Origin: Actinomycetes bacterium
GTDB lineage: Bacteria > Actinomycetota > Actinomycetes > Propionibacteriales > Nocardioidaceae
Direction: 5' to 3'
Length of the DNA stretch: 8,204 nucleotides
NCBI GenBank assembly: GCA_023417775.1
Contig: JAEZEJ010000014.1
Span: 1 to 8,204, forward strand
Below, in pieces: positions 1-6,501 of this stretch. Numbering within the stretch: the first letter of the stretch is position 1; the number at the start of each line of letters is the position of its first letter. A program made the position numbers and the translations under genes. The notes beneath the pieces were generated by a model. That model was not told the DNA's origin, ran no database searches, and saw only the letters and a program-made list of their open reading frames with translations.

Positions 1-17
1 TTCCACTGACTAGCCCA

Positions 18-55
18 TCGGCCCGCCGTTTCACCCCCCGAGAACGGCGGGCCGA
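18..55 (+). terminator. Strong GC-rich hairpin, probable terminator of a gene to the left
   Basis: Bases 18-30 and 43-55 are perfect 13-base inverted repeats (core cggcccgccgtt / aacggcgggccg) around a 12-base loop. The right arm is followed by a weakly T-rich stretch (acctctgtcct) rather than a clean T run. Stop codons TGA at 7-9 and TAG at 11-13 lie just before it, so it most likely ends a plus-strand gene outside the window. The minus-strand side has no T-run. Confidence 0.6.
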
Positions 56-90
56 CCTCTGTCCTCAGGCCTTTCTCGTCGATCCGCGGG

Positions 91-104
91 TATCCTCGGA
101 TCCG
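91..104 (+). promoter_or_regulatory. Candidate -10 element for a leaderless aminotransferase mRNA
   Basis: TATCCT at 91-96 fits the actinobacterial -10 pattern TANNNT and ends 8 bases before the ATG at 105. Transcription would therefore begin at or next to the start codon. No Shine-Dalgarno sequence is visible between the hairpin ending at 55 and the ATG, which fits leaderless translation, common in Actinomycetota. No convincing -35 box is seen at the expected spacing. This is an inference from spacing and motif only. Confidence 0.35.
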
Positions 105-1259
105 ATGAAGACCTCCAGCACGCGCCTCGCCGGCCTCGGCACCACGATCTTCGCCGAGATGACCGAGCTGGCGCGGCGCACCGGGGCGATCAACCTCGGT
201 CAGGGTTTCCCGGACACCGACGGCCCCGACGAGATCCTCGCTCACGCCGCCGAGACGGTCCGGGGCCACGGTCACCATCAGTACGCCCCCGGCATCGGGA
301 TCGACGAGCTGCGCCGCGCGATCGCCGAGCACCAGTACCGCTGGTACGGGCTCGAGATCGATCCGCGGACCGAGGTCGTCGTCTCCACCGGCGCGACCGA
401 GGCCATCGCGGCCTCGCTGCTCGGGCTGCTGGACCCCGGGGACGAGATCGTCGTCCTCGAGCCCTACTACGACTCCTATGTGGCCATGATCCAGATGGCC
501 GGGGCCACCCGGGTGCCGGTGACGCTGCGCCTTCCCGACTTCCGGCTGCCCGTCGACGCGATGCGTGCGGCCATCACCTCGCGGACCACGGCCATCTTGT
601 TGAACTCGCCGCACAATCCCACGGGAGCGGTGCTGAACCGCGAGGAGCTCCAGGCGATCGCCGCGCTGGCCGTCGAACACGATCTCGTCGTCATCAGCGA
701 CGAGGTCTACGAGCACCTGGCCTTCGGCACCCCGCACCTGCCCATCGCCGCGCTGCCGGGGATGCGGGACCGCACCATCACCATCTCCAGCATCGGCAAG
801 AGCTTCTCGCTCACCGGGTGGAAGATCGGCTGGGCGACCGGGCCGGCTGAACTGCTGCGTTCGGTCATGGGGGTCAAGCAGTTCCTCTCCTATACGTCCG
901 GAGCTCCCCTGCAGCCCGCTGCCGCAGCGGCGCTCGGCGCCGATGAGGCCTACTTCGAGGCCTTCCGCTCGCGACTTCGCGCGCAACGCGACCTGCTGTG
1001 CTCGGGTCTGGACGAGATCGGCTTCGAGGTCGTCGTCCCGGAGGGCACCTATTTCGCCACCCCCGATGTGCGCCCGCTGGGATTCGACGACGGGATCGAC
1101 TTCTGCCGCCGGCTCCCCGAGCTCGCGGGCGTGGTGGCGGTGCCCCAGGAGGTCTTCTACGACGACCGCGACGCCGGCCGGCCGCTCGTGCGCTGGGCCT
1201 TCTGCAAGCGACCCGAGGTCCTCACCGAAGCCCTCGACCGGCTCTCGACACTGACCTGA
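105..1259 (+). CDS. PLP-dependent class I/II aminotransferase (DapC / kynurenine-aminotransferase-like)
   Basis: This is a 384-residue fold-type I, class I/II aminotransferase, a normal full length for the family. It is cytoplasmic and would move an amino group between an amino acid and a 2-oxo acid using pyridoxal phosphate. Visible hallmarks are the N-terminal INLGQGFPD segment (residues 29-37), the cofactor-phosphate region STGATEA (94-100), HNPTG (170-174) with N171, SDEVYE (198-203) with D199 and Y202, the Schiff-base lysine K232 in SSIGKSFSLTGWKIGW, and the substrate-carboxylate arginine R363 in VRWAFCK. The whole chain recalls mycobacterial Rv0858c, assigned as N-succinyldiaminopimelate aminotransferase DapC in lysine/peptidoglycan synthesis. 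The same subfamily includes kynurenine, glutamine and methionine aminotransferases and cysteine-conjugate beta-lyases, so the substrate is not settled. No other lysine-pathway gene is nearby. The ATG at 105 is the first in frame and places the conserved N-terminus correctly. No ribosome binding site precedes it. Confidence 0.93.
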   Translation: MKTSSTRLAGLGTTIFAEMTELARRTGAINLGQGFPDTDGPDEILAHAAETVRGHGHHQYAPGIGIDELRRAIAEHQYRWYGLEIDPRTEVVVSTGATEAIAASLLGLLDPGDEIVVLEPYYDSYVAMIQMAGATRVPVTLRLPDFRLPVDAMRAAITSRTTAILLNSPHNPTGAVLNREELQAIAALAVEHDLVVISDEVYEHLAFGTPHLPIAALPGMRDRTITISSIGKSFSLTGWKIGWATGPAELLRSVMGVKQFLSYTSGAPLQPAAAAALGADEAYFEAFRSRLRAQRDLLCSGLDEIGFEVVVPEGTYFATPDVRPLGFDDGIDFCRRLPELAGVVAVPQEVFYDDRDAGRPLVRWAFCKRPEVLTEALDRLSTLT

Positions 1260-1362
1260 CTCCAGGCCTCCCCGCCCCGTCCCACCCCCGTCGCCGAGAT
1301 CGGGCCGGTTGTGGCCCATTTCACTGCCCCGGAACGGGCCACGAGCGCCCGCATCCGGGCAT

Positions 1363-1367
1363 GGAGA
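1363..1367 (+). promoter_or_regulatory. Shine-Dalgarno that fixes the HAD hydrolase start
   Basis: GGAGA at 1363-1367 lies 8 bases before ATG 1376. It overlaps another in-frame ATG at 1361, which has no Shine-Dalgarno of its own, so the ATG at 1376 is preferred. This start also brings the first aspartate motif to residues 11-13, as usual in HAD proteins. Confidence 0.7.
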
Positions 1368-1375
1368 ATGACGAT

Positions 1376-2008
1376 ATGGAGTTTCGCTTCGACGGTGTCC
1401 TGTTCGACTGCGACGGCGTGCTCGTGGACTCCCTCGACGCCGCCGGCGACGCCTGGGATGCCTGGGCCGCGCGCTATGCCCCGCATTTCGACTACCGCAC
1501 GCAGATGCGGCACGGTGTGCGCGCGGCGGACCTCGTGGCCTCCTACGTCGGGCCCGAGGAGAGGGCGGAAGCCGAGATCTTCCTGGAGGAGGCCGAGATC
1601 GCCGGGGCGGCGGGCACGCACGACATTCCCGGAGCACGCGGCCTGACCCGTGCCCTTCCCTCCGGACGGTGGGCGGTGGTCACCTCCGGGACCAGCCGGC
1701 TCGTCCGAGCCCGTCTCGACGCAGTCGGGATCGCGCGCCCCGAGCACATCATCGCGGCCGAGGACGTGGTCCACGGCAAGCCGGACCCCGAGCCCTATCT
1801 GCGGGGAGCGAAGGGCCTCGGCCTGGCGCCGTCCGTCTGCGTCGTGTTCGAGGACGCACCCGCCGGCATCGCCGCCGCACGGGCCGCGGGGGTCGCCGCT
1901 GTGGTCGGTGTCGGCGATCATCTCGAGGGCGCCGAGGTCGACGCCCAGGTCGAGGATCTGCGTCAGGTGCGGGTGGCCGGTGACACGCTCGTCATCGAGC
2001 CCCGCTGA
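1376..2008 (+). CDS. HAD-superfamily hydrolase, sugar-phosphatase-like (subfamily IA)
   Basis: This 210-residue protein is a haloacid-dehalogenase-type phosphohydrolase with an alpha-helical cap inserted after motif I. All four motifs are intact: the nucleophile and acid D11/D13 in FDCDGVLVDS, the Thr/Ser of motif II in VVTSGTS (residues 101-107), K135 in HGKPDPEPY, and the metal-binding E159-D160 in VFEDAPAGI. The ending AGIAAARAAG after motif IV and the small cap match sugar phosphatases such as HxpA/YfbT, DOG-type phosphatases and beta-phosphoglucomutases. A cytoplasmic, Mg-dependent phosphatase acting on sugar phosphates or polyol phosphates is likely, but the exact substrate cannot be read. 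The open frame continues upstream inside the aminotransferase, but that extension is a shadow. The gene lies 116 bases after the aminotransferase on the same strand and may share its transcript. Its TGA abuts the stop of the convergent ABC gene. Confidence 0.9.
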   Translation: MEFRFDGVLFDCDGVLVDSLDAAGDAWDAWAARYAPHFDYRTQMRHGVRAADLVASYVGPEERAEAEIFLEEAEIAGAAGTHDIPGARGLTRALPSGRWAVVTSGTSRLVRARLDAVGIARPEHIIAAEDVVHGKPDPEPYLRGAKGLGLAPSVCVVFEDAPAGIAAARAAGVAAVVGVGDHLEGAEVDAQVEDLRQVRVAGDTLVIEPR

Positions 2009-2027
2009 TCACTCGACGCCGGGGTTC
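1997..2027. other. Zero-gap convergent gene ends: shared TGATCA stop palindrome inside a hairpin
   Basis: TGATCA at 2006-2011 reads TGA on both strands, so the HAD gene (stop 2006-2008) and the ABC ATPase gene (stop 2011-2009) end back to back with no intergenic base. GAGCCCCG (1997-2004) and CGGGGTTC (2020-2027) can form an 8-base-pair stem on the plus-strand RNA (one G-U pair) with a 15-base loop holding both stops. No T-run follows, so it is at best a weak terminator. Confidence 0.5.
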
Positions 2028-2788
2028 AGCACCCGCCGCAGGAACCTCCGGGTCCGCTCGTGCTCGGGGTCGCCGATGACCTGGGCCGGGGTGCCCCGCT
2101 CGATGACGACACCGTCGTCGAGGAACAGCACCTGATCGGCCACCGCCTCGGCGAATCGCACCTCGTGGGTCACGATCATCATCGTCCAGCCCTGCCCGGC
2201 GAGATCGCGGATCACCGCCAGCACCTCGCCGACGATCTCCGGGTCGAGGGCCGAGGTCGGCTCGTCGAAGAGCACGACATGCGGCTTGATCGCCAGCGCC
2301 CGGGCGATGCCCACCCTCTGCTGCTGGCCACCGGACAGCTGCGAGGGATACGCGTCCTCGCGGTCGGCGAGGCCCACCTGCTCCAGCAGCGTCCGCCCCT
2401 CGGCGATCACCTCGTCGCGCGGTCGGCGCTGCGCCGTGATCGGCCCCTCGATGACATTCTGCAGGGCGGTGAGGTGCGGGAAGAGATGGTGCTGCTGGAA
2501 CACCATGCCGGACTGCGCGCGCAGCGCCCTCAGTGCGCTCTCACGACCGCGCCCGGAGGGCAGCCGATCGAAGTCCACCTCGACCTCGCCGATCGAGACG
2601 ATGCCGCTCTCGGGGACGTCGAGGGCGTTGAGGCAGCGCAGCAGCGTCGTCTTGCCCGAGCCCGAGGGCCCGAGCAGCGCCGTGGCCGTGCCCCGCATCG
2701 CATCGAGATCGACCCCGCGGAGGACGGAGCGGTCGCCGAAGGACTTGTGCAGTCCGTGGGCGCGCAGCAGCGGCGAGGAGGAGGTCAT
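2009..2788 (-). CDS. Polar amino-acid ABC transporter ATP-binding protein (GlnQ/HisP/TcyC type)
   Basis: This 259-residue ATPase powers the importer encoded just upstream and sits on the cytoplasmic face of the membrane. Motifs in order: Walker A GPSGSGKTT (residues 40-48), Q-loop FQQ (97-99), the HLFPHLTALQNV segment (101-112) typical of amino-acid transporter ATPases, signature LSGGQQQR (151-158), Walker B VVLFDEP (171-177), D-loop SALD (179-182) and switch histidine H208 in THE. All catalytic residues are present. I chose the ATG at 2788 because ATGA there overlaps the permease stop by four bases, a normal coupled arrangement. The longer frame back to 2848 would run inside the permease gene. 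The ribosome binding site is weak, which fits translational coupling. Ligand specificity comes from the neighbouring fusion protein, not from this subunit. Confidence 0.93.
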   Translation of the reverse strand: MTSSSPLLRAHGLHKSFGDRSVLRGVDLDAMRGTATALLGPSGSGKTTLLRCLNALDVPESGIVSIGEVEVDFDRLPSGRGRESALRALRAQSGMVFQQHHLFPHLTALQNVIEGPITAQRRPRDEVIAEGRTLLEQVGLADREDAYPSQLSGGQQQRVGIARALAIKPHVVLFDEPTSALDPEIVGEVLAVIRDLAGQGWTMMIVTHEVRFAEAVADQVLFLDDGVVIERGTPAQVIGDPEHERTRRFLRRVLNPGVE

Positions 2789-4257
2789 GTCACGTACCGA
2801 TCCAGTCGACATTCGAGGCGATGCTGGGCCCGCGACAGCAGCCAGCACACGATCCAGTAGTAGAGCCCCGCGAAGGCGTACAGCGCGAGGAACTCGTTGC
2901 TCTCCCCCGCCGCCACCTGCGCCACCCGGAACAGATCGGTGACCAGCAGCACCGAGGCGAGGGAGGTGTCCTTGACCAGCGAGAGCAGGCTATTGGACAG
3001 CGGAGGGACGGCCGTGCGCAGAGCCTGCGGCAGGATGATGCGCCGCAGCGTCTGGCGATAGTCCAGGCCGATCGTGCGAGCCGCCTCGGTCTGACCGCGG
3101 GGCACCGCCAGGATCGATGACCGGATGATCTCGGCGGCATAGCCGGCGACATTGAGGCTGAAGGTCGCCACCGCGGCCGGGAAGCGGTCGAAGGTGAGGC
3201 CCAGCTGCGGCAGGCCGTAGAAGACGACGAAGAGCTGCAGGAGCAACGGCGTCCCACGGATGATCGAGACGAAGGCCCCTGCCGGCCAGGAGAGCCAGCG
3301 ACTGCGCGAGATGCGCGCCAGCGCGACGCCCAGGGCCAGGACCAGTCCGAGCACGAAGCTGGCGGCCGTGAGCGGGATCGTCACCTTCACCAGGGCGACG
3401 GTCATCGGCCACGCCTCGGCTCGCAGCACGTCCCAGGTCGATCGCCCGCCGCGACCCTCGGTCGTGGCCTCCCCGCCGTCCTCGATGGACACATCGGCAC
3501 CGAAGTAGCTCTCGGAGATGTCGGCCAGCGTGCCGTCCTCGCGCAGCGAGTTCAGCACCCGGTCGGCCTCGTCGCGCAGGGCGGCGTCGTCCTGACGGAA
3601 GACGAGCGCCTGCTCGGAGGTCTCCTGGTCGGCATCGGCGGCGATCTTCACCGCATCCGAGCCGGTCGTGGCGAGATAGTCCAGCACGGCGATGTTGTCG
3701 TTGACGATCGCATCGACTCGCCCCTGCACCAAGAGCTCGGCGGCCTGGGCGAAGCCCTCCACCGCCTCGACCTTCGCGCCGGCGTCGCGGGCGATCGCGG
3801 CCCAATTCGTGGTGCTGGACTGGGCGGTGGTCTTGCCCTCGAGATCGGAGAGACTCTGGATCGAGTCGTCATCGGAGCGCGTGACGATCACGCCTCGCGA
3901 GTAGGTGTACGGCTCGCTCAGCGCGTACCGCGCCTCGCGCTCGGGATTGATCGAGACCTGATTGGCGATGACGTCGACGCGACCGGCATCGAGGGCCGGG
4001 AAGATCGCGTCGAACTGCGTCTCGACGAACTCCAGCCGCCAACCGGCCCGGTCGGCGACCGCCTCGATGACCTCGATGTCGTAGCCGGTCAGCTCATCGG
4101 TGTCGGGATCGCGGAAGGTGAACGGCGGATACGTGCCCTCGGTACCGACCCTCAGCACCGGGCCGTCCTGCTCGGTGGTCGTCGCCGAGGCGGCCCCGCC
4201 CAGCAGCAGCGTCACCAGGACGGCGAGCGCCAGCGACCAGCGGACGGCACGCCACAT
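2785..4257 (-). CDS. Amino-acid ABC transporter substrate-binding protein / permease fusion
   Basis: This 490-residue fusion joins a periplasmic-type binding domain to a membrane permease in one chain, as in Gram-positive GlnP proteins. Residues 1-25 are a signal sequence (charged start, hydrophobic core, probable cleavage near ASA 24-26). Residues 34-255 are a type 2 solute-binding domain with VGTEGTYPPFTF (37-48), the probable ligand-carboxylate arginine R107 in SINPERE, and the probable amino-group aspartate D187 in VNDN. A Gly/Glu linker (about 256-272) leads to a HisM/GlnP-type permease with about five hydrophobic segments between 283 and 475 and an EAA loop (391-420, EAARTIGL then LPQALR). 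AQSSTTNWA and VLDYL recall cystine-binding proteins of the TcyA group, so cystine or another polar amino acid is my best guess. ATG 4257 is chosen because it has a good ribosome site and gives a proper signal peptide. The protein probably works as a homodimer with two copies of the adjacent ATPase. Confidence 0.92.
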   Translation of the reverse strand: MWRAVRWSLALAVLVTLLLGGAASATTTEQDGPVLRVGTEGTYPPFTFRDPDTDELTGYDIEVIEAVADRAGWRLEFVETQFDAIFPALDAGRVDVIANQVSINPEREARYALSEPYTYSRGVIVTRSDDDSIQSLSDLEGKTTAQSSTTNWAAIARDAGAKVEAVEGFAQAAELLVQGRVDAIVNDNIAVLDYLATTGSDAVKIAADADQETSEQALVFRQDDAALRDEADRVLNSLREDGTLADISESYFGADVSIEDGGEATTEGRGGRSTWDVLRAEAWPMTVALVKVTIPLTAASFVLGLVLALGVALARISRSRWLSWPAGAFVSIIRGTPLLLQLFVVFYGLPQLGLTFDRFPAAVATFSLNVAGYAAEIIRSSILAVPRGQTEAARTIGLDYRQTLRRIILPQALRTAVPPLSNSLLSLVKDTSLASVLLVTDLFRVAQVAAGESNEFLALYAFAGLYYWIVCWLLSRAQHRLECRLDRYVT

Positions 4258-4259
4258 CG

Positions 4260-4268
4260 CTCCCCCTC
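4260..4268 (-). promoter_or_regulatory. Shine-Dalgarno that fixes the fusion transporter start
   Basis: On the minus strand GAGGGGGAG lies at 4268-4260, with its GAGG core 7 bases before ATG 4257. The in-frame ATG farther upstream at 4323 has no comparable site and would add 22 residues ahead of the signal peptide. Confidence 0.65.
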
Positions 4269-4386
4269 GGTCGGCCTCTCCCCCTGATCGTGCGGCACGG
4301 ACGGCGGGAGCGAGCACGGCCATCAGTGTAGCCCCGGCACGCGCCCTCGGCCGGTCGTCTCAGCGCCACCTCCGCCGGAGCGGTGA

Positions 4387-4441
4387 GTGGTCGACCACCG
4401 CCGTGGTCGAGCTCGTGGACGGGGCGCGCTCGGTGGTCGAC
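4387..4441. repeat. Cluster of three GTGGTCGA repeats forming mutually exclusive hairpins
   Basis: GTGGTCGA occurs at 4387-4394, 4403-4410 and 4433-4440. The first is part of a perfect 12-base palindrome GTGGTCGACCAC (4387-4398). TCGACCAC (4391-4398) pairs with GTGGTCGA (4403-4410) around a 4-base loop. GTCGACCACCG (4390-4400) also pairs perfectly over 11 bases with 4431-4441. These pairings compete for the same bases. The cluster could be regulator binding sites, an RNA switch-like leader or a transcription end, and the sequence does not decide. If the TACACT at 4330 is the real -10, the cluster lies upstream of transcription start, which favours an operator. Confidence 0.5.
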
Positions 4442-4541
4442 GACGCACCGGAATCCACCCGGGTCACGAGGCGGTGAGCCATCAACCACCCCGACCAGAC
4501 CATGGGTGGCCACGCACCGCCCTCAGGAGGCGGAGGCGGGC

Positions 4542-5666
4542 TCAGGAGACGGGCGTGGTCCAGGCGTCGTAGCCGTAGACCCAGTCCCCGTCGCCGGAGT
4601 CCTTGAGCCACTCGTTGCCGCGCGAACCGATCTGGATCGTCGCCGTGCGATCGTGCCGCGCCTCCTCATAGGCGCGGAGGCGGTCGCCGAGCTCACCCGG
4701 CTCGGAGAGCGCCCGGGCGAGCACCACCGCATCCTCGATCGCCTGTCCGGCGCCCTGTGCCATGAACGGCATCATCGGATGGCAGGCGTCGCCGAGCAGC
4801 GTCACCCGATCGGTCGACCAGCGCGGCAGCGGATCGCGAACGTAGAGCGCCGACTTCAGCACCTCGTCGACCGCGTCCAGCAGCCGCCTGGCCTCCGGGT
4901 GGAAGGAGGCGTACATCGAGCGCAGCTCGTCGGAGTCGCCCGGCGTGGTCCACGACTCCTCGAGCCAGCTGTCCTGCGGGGCCGTGGCGAAGATGAAGAC
5001 ATCGTCACCGCGGTTGAGCGGGAAGGTGACGATCTGCGTCTGCGGGTCGGGCCCCCACCACTTGGTGAAGGTCCCGAGATCGGCCTGATCGGCCAGCTTC
5101 TCCGCCGGCACGACCGCGCGGAAGGCGACCACACCCGTGAACTCCGGATGCTCCTGACCGTGGACGGCGGTGCGGACCGCCGAATGGATGCCGTCCGCCC
5201 CGATGACGAGATCGGCACGGCAGGTGGTGCCGTCGGCGAAGCCGAGCTCCACGCCATCGGCGTCCTCGGCCAGCGAGGTCAACCGCTTGTCGAGTTCCAG
5301 GGAGCCCTCCGGCAGCGCCTGCTGCAGGGCGGCGAGCAGGTCCGCCCGGTGCATCGTCAACTGCGGCGAGCCGTAGGCCCGCTCGGCCGCATCGGACATC
5401 TCCAGCCGCGATGTGACCTCGCCGGTGTCCCAGGTCCGGCTGATGCGGTGTGTGGGCCGCGCGGCGGTGCGCCGCAGCTCCTCACCCACACCCAGACCGT
5501 CGAGCGCGCGGACGGCGTTCGGCGTCAGATTGATGTCGGCGCCGACCCGGCCGAGGCCGGGCGCCTGCTCGAAGACCCGGACCCGGTGCCCGGCCTTGTC
5601 CAGCGCGATGGCCGCGGCCATCCCGCCGATGCCGCCGCCGACGATCGCGATATCGCGCTGCTTCAT
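4542..5666 (-). CDS. FAD-dependent aromatic-ring monooxygenase (salicylate / 6-hydroxynicotinate hydroxylase-like)
   Basis: This 374-residue protein is a single-component class A flavoprotein hydroxylase, normal in length. It would use NAD(P)H and O2 to hydroxylate an aromatic or heteroaromatic ring in the cytoplasm. Motifs: FAD-binding GGGIGG (residues 10-15) followed by the acidic E33 in VFEQAP, the DG motif in GADGIHSAVR (156-165), and the second FAD motif GDACHP (292-297) followed by MAQGAGQAIEDA. The segments KWW (202-204), NPLPLWS-like DPLPRWS (278-284) and the C-terminal DWVYGYD (361-367) recall 6-hydroxynicotinate 3-monooxygenase NicC more than other members. The equivalents of two NicC active-site histidines appear to be N46 and F301, so another substrate is likely. 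No signal peptide or membrane segment is seen. ATG 5666 is chosen over 5681 for its better-spaced ribosome site. The gene begins 19 bases after the transporter ATPase, so it is probably co-transcribed with the importer. Confidence 0.9.
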   Translation of the reverse strand: MKQRDIAIVGGGIGGMAAAIALDKAGHRVRVFEQAPGLGRVGADINLTPNAVRALDGLGVGEELRRTAARPTHRISRTWDTGEVTSRLEMSDAAERAYGSPQLTMHRADLLAALQQALPEGSLELDKRLTSLAEDADGVELGFADGTTCRADLVIGADGIHSAVRTAVHGQEHPEFTGVVAFRAVVPAEKLADQADLGTFTKWWGPDPQTQIVTFPLNRGDDVFIFATAPQDSWLEESWTTPGDSDELRSMYASFHPEARRLLDAVDEVLKSALYVRDPLPRWSTDRVTLLGDACHPMMPFMAQGAGQAIEDAVVLARALSEPGELGDRLRAYEEARHDRTATIQIGSRGNEWLKDSGDGDWVYGYDAWTTPVS

Positions 5667-5672
5667 GGTCGT

Positions 5673-5679
5673 CTCCCTC
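5673..5679 (-). promoter_or_regulatory. Shine-Dalgarno that fixes the monooxygenase start
   Basis: On the minus strand GAGGGAG at 5679-5673 lies 6 bases before ATG 5666, a good spacing. The in-frame ATG at 5681 has only a GAGG two bases upstream, too close to work well. The site lies in the short gap after the ATPase stop. Confidence 0.65.
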
Positions 5680-5685
5680 ATGTCC

Positions 5686-6501
5686 TCAGGCCACCCGCAC
5701 GTCCGACGCATCGTCCGGCGTCGCGGTGCCGCGCAGGAGTCGCAGCACGTGTGCTCGCGCATGGACGAACTCGGCCTCCTCCTTGGTCGTGATCTGGTCA
5801 CGCGGACGGGCGAGGCCGACGTCGATCACCTCGGCGACGGTGCTCGGCGGCCTCGAGAGCACGATGATCCGATCCGCCAGGTACACGCTCTCGTCGATGT
5901 CATGGGTGACCACGAGCACCGTGATGTCGAGCTGCTCCTGGATCGACAGCAGCAGGTCCTCCAGCTCGGCGCGGGTCTGCGCGTCCACCGAGGCATAGGG
6001 CTCGTCCATCACCAGCAGGCGCGGCTGACAGGCCAGCGCCCGGGCGATCGCGACACGCTGCTGCATGCCGCCGGACATCTGCCACGGGTACAGCCGGCCC
6101 TTGCCGTCCAGGCCGACGGCCTGCAGCGCCTCCTTCACCCGTCGCGCACGCTCGGCCTTGGAGGTCCGGCGGCGCAGCGGGAAGGCGACATTGTCCTCGA
6201 CCCGCATCCACGGGAACAGCGACCGGGAGTAGTCCTGGAAGACCATCGCCAGTCCCTCGGGCACGCCGTTGACGACCTCGCCGTCGAAGAGCACTCGTCC
6301 GCTGGTGGCCTCCTCCAGCCCGGTGATGATGCGCAGGAGGGTCGTCTTGCCGGCTCCCGAGGGGCCGACGATGACCGAGACCTTGCCGGCCGGGATGGTC
6401 GCGCTGATATCGCCGATGGCACGGTTCTGACCGTAGGTCTTCGAGATCTGTTCGAGTACGAGCTCCGCGGGGGCGGACTGCTCGGGGGCGTGGTCAGTCA
6501 T
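5686..6501 (-). CDS. NitT/TauT-family ABC transporter ATP-binding protein (SsuB/TauB-like)
   Basis: This 271-residue ATPase drives the two-permease importer encoded upstream in the same operon. Motifs: Walker A GPSGAGKTT (residues 46-54), Q-loop FQD (88-90) followed by YSRSLFPWMRVEDNVAFPL, which is the pattern of nitrate/sulfonate/taurine-type ATPases, signature MSGGMQQR (142-149), Walker B LLVMDEP (162-168), D-loop ASVDAQTR (170-177) and switch histidine H200. All catalytic residues are intact. The C-terminal 40 or so residues are charged and unremarkable. Its ATG overlaps the end of the preceding permease by 8 bases (ATGACTGA), which suggests translational coupling. Family members serve nitrate, sulfonates, taurine, pyrimidine precursors and aromatic acids, so the ATPase alone does not show the substrate. 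Confidence 0.94.
   Translation of the reverse strand: MTDHAPEQSAPAELVLEQISKTYGQNRAIGDISATIPAGKVSVIVGPSGAGKTTLLRIITGLEEATSGRVLFDGEVVNGVPEGLAMVFQDYSRSLFPWMRVEDNVAFPLRRRTSKAERARRVKEALQAVGLDGKGRLYPWQMSGGMQQRVAIARALACQPRLLVMDEPYASVDAQTRAELEDLLLSIQEQLDITVLVVTHDIDESVYLADRIIVLSRPPSTVAEVIDVGLARPRDQITTKEEAEFVHARAHVLRLLRGTATPDDASDVRVA

Larger units (their letters stand above)
4258..4541. other. 284-base non-coding region between the monooxygenase operon and the amino-acid transporter
   Basis: No gene is supported here: short reading frames in it lack ribosome sites and recognisable sequence. It should hold the end of the monooxygenase transcript and the promoter of the amino-acid transporter. On the minus strand TACACT at 4330-4325 resembles a -10 box, giving a leader of about 60 bases, but I see no good -35. 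The inverted-repeat cluster at 4387-4441 is listed separately. A weaker 5-base stem (CCGCC 4517-4521 / GGCGG 4529-4533) and a direct repeat CTCAGGAG (4522-4529 and 4541-4548) lie next to the monooxygenase stop. No clear T-tailed terminator is seen. Confidence 0.6.

Noticed and set aside
1311..1342. Inverted repeat GTGGCCC / GGGCCAC between the aminotransferase and HAD genes
   Set aside because: The arms are only 7 bases with an 18-base loop and no T-run, not convincing as a terminator or operator in such GC-rich DNA.
998..1375. N-terminal extension of the HAD hydrolase back into the aminotransferase gene
   Set aside because: The added residues are Arg/Pro/Gly-rich and lie inside another gene. 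A good ribosome site and correct motif placement support ATG 1376.
1157..1921. Minus-strand open frame of 254 codons opposite the aminotransferase end and HAD gene
   Set aside because: Its composition is shadow-like, and it covers two real genes and the gap between them.
4480..4485. Minus-strand TTGATG considered as a -35 box
   Set aside because: No acceptable -10 sequence lies 16-19 bases downstream on that strand.
4383..5792. Long plus-strand open frame (469 codons) opposite the monooxygenase
   Set aside because: Its product is low-complexity and rich in Arg, Gly and Pro with no motif, while the opposite strand encodes an intact flavoprotein. It is a typical antisense shadow in GC-rich DNA.
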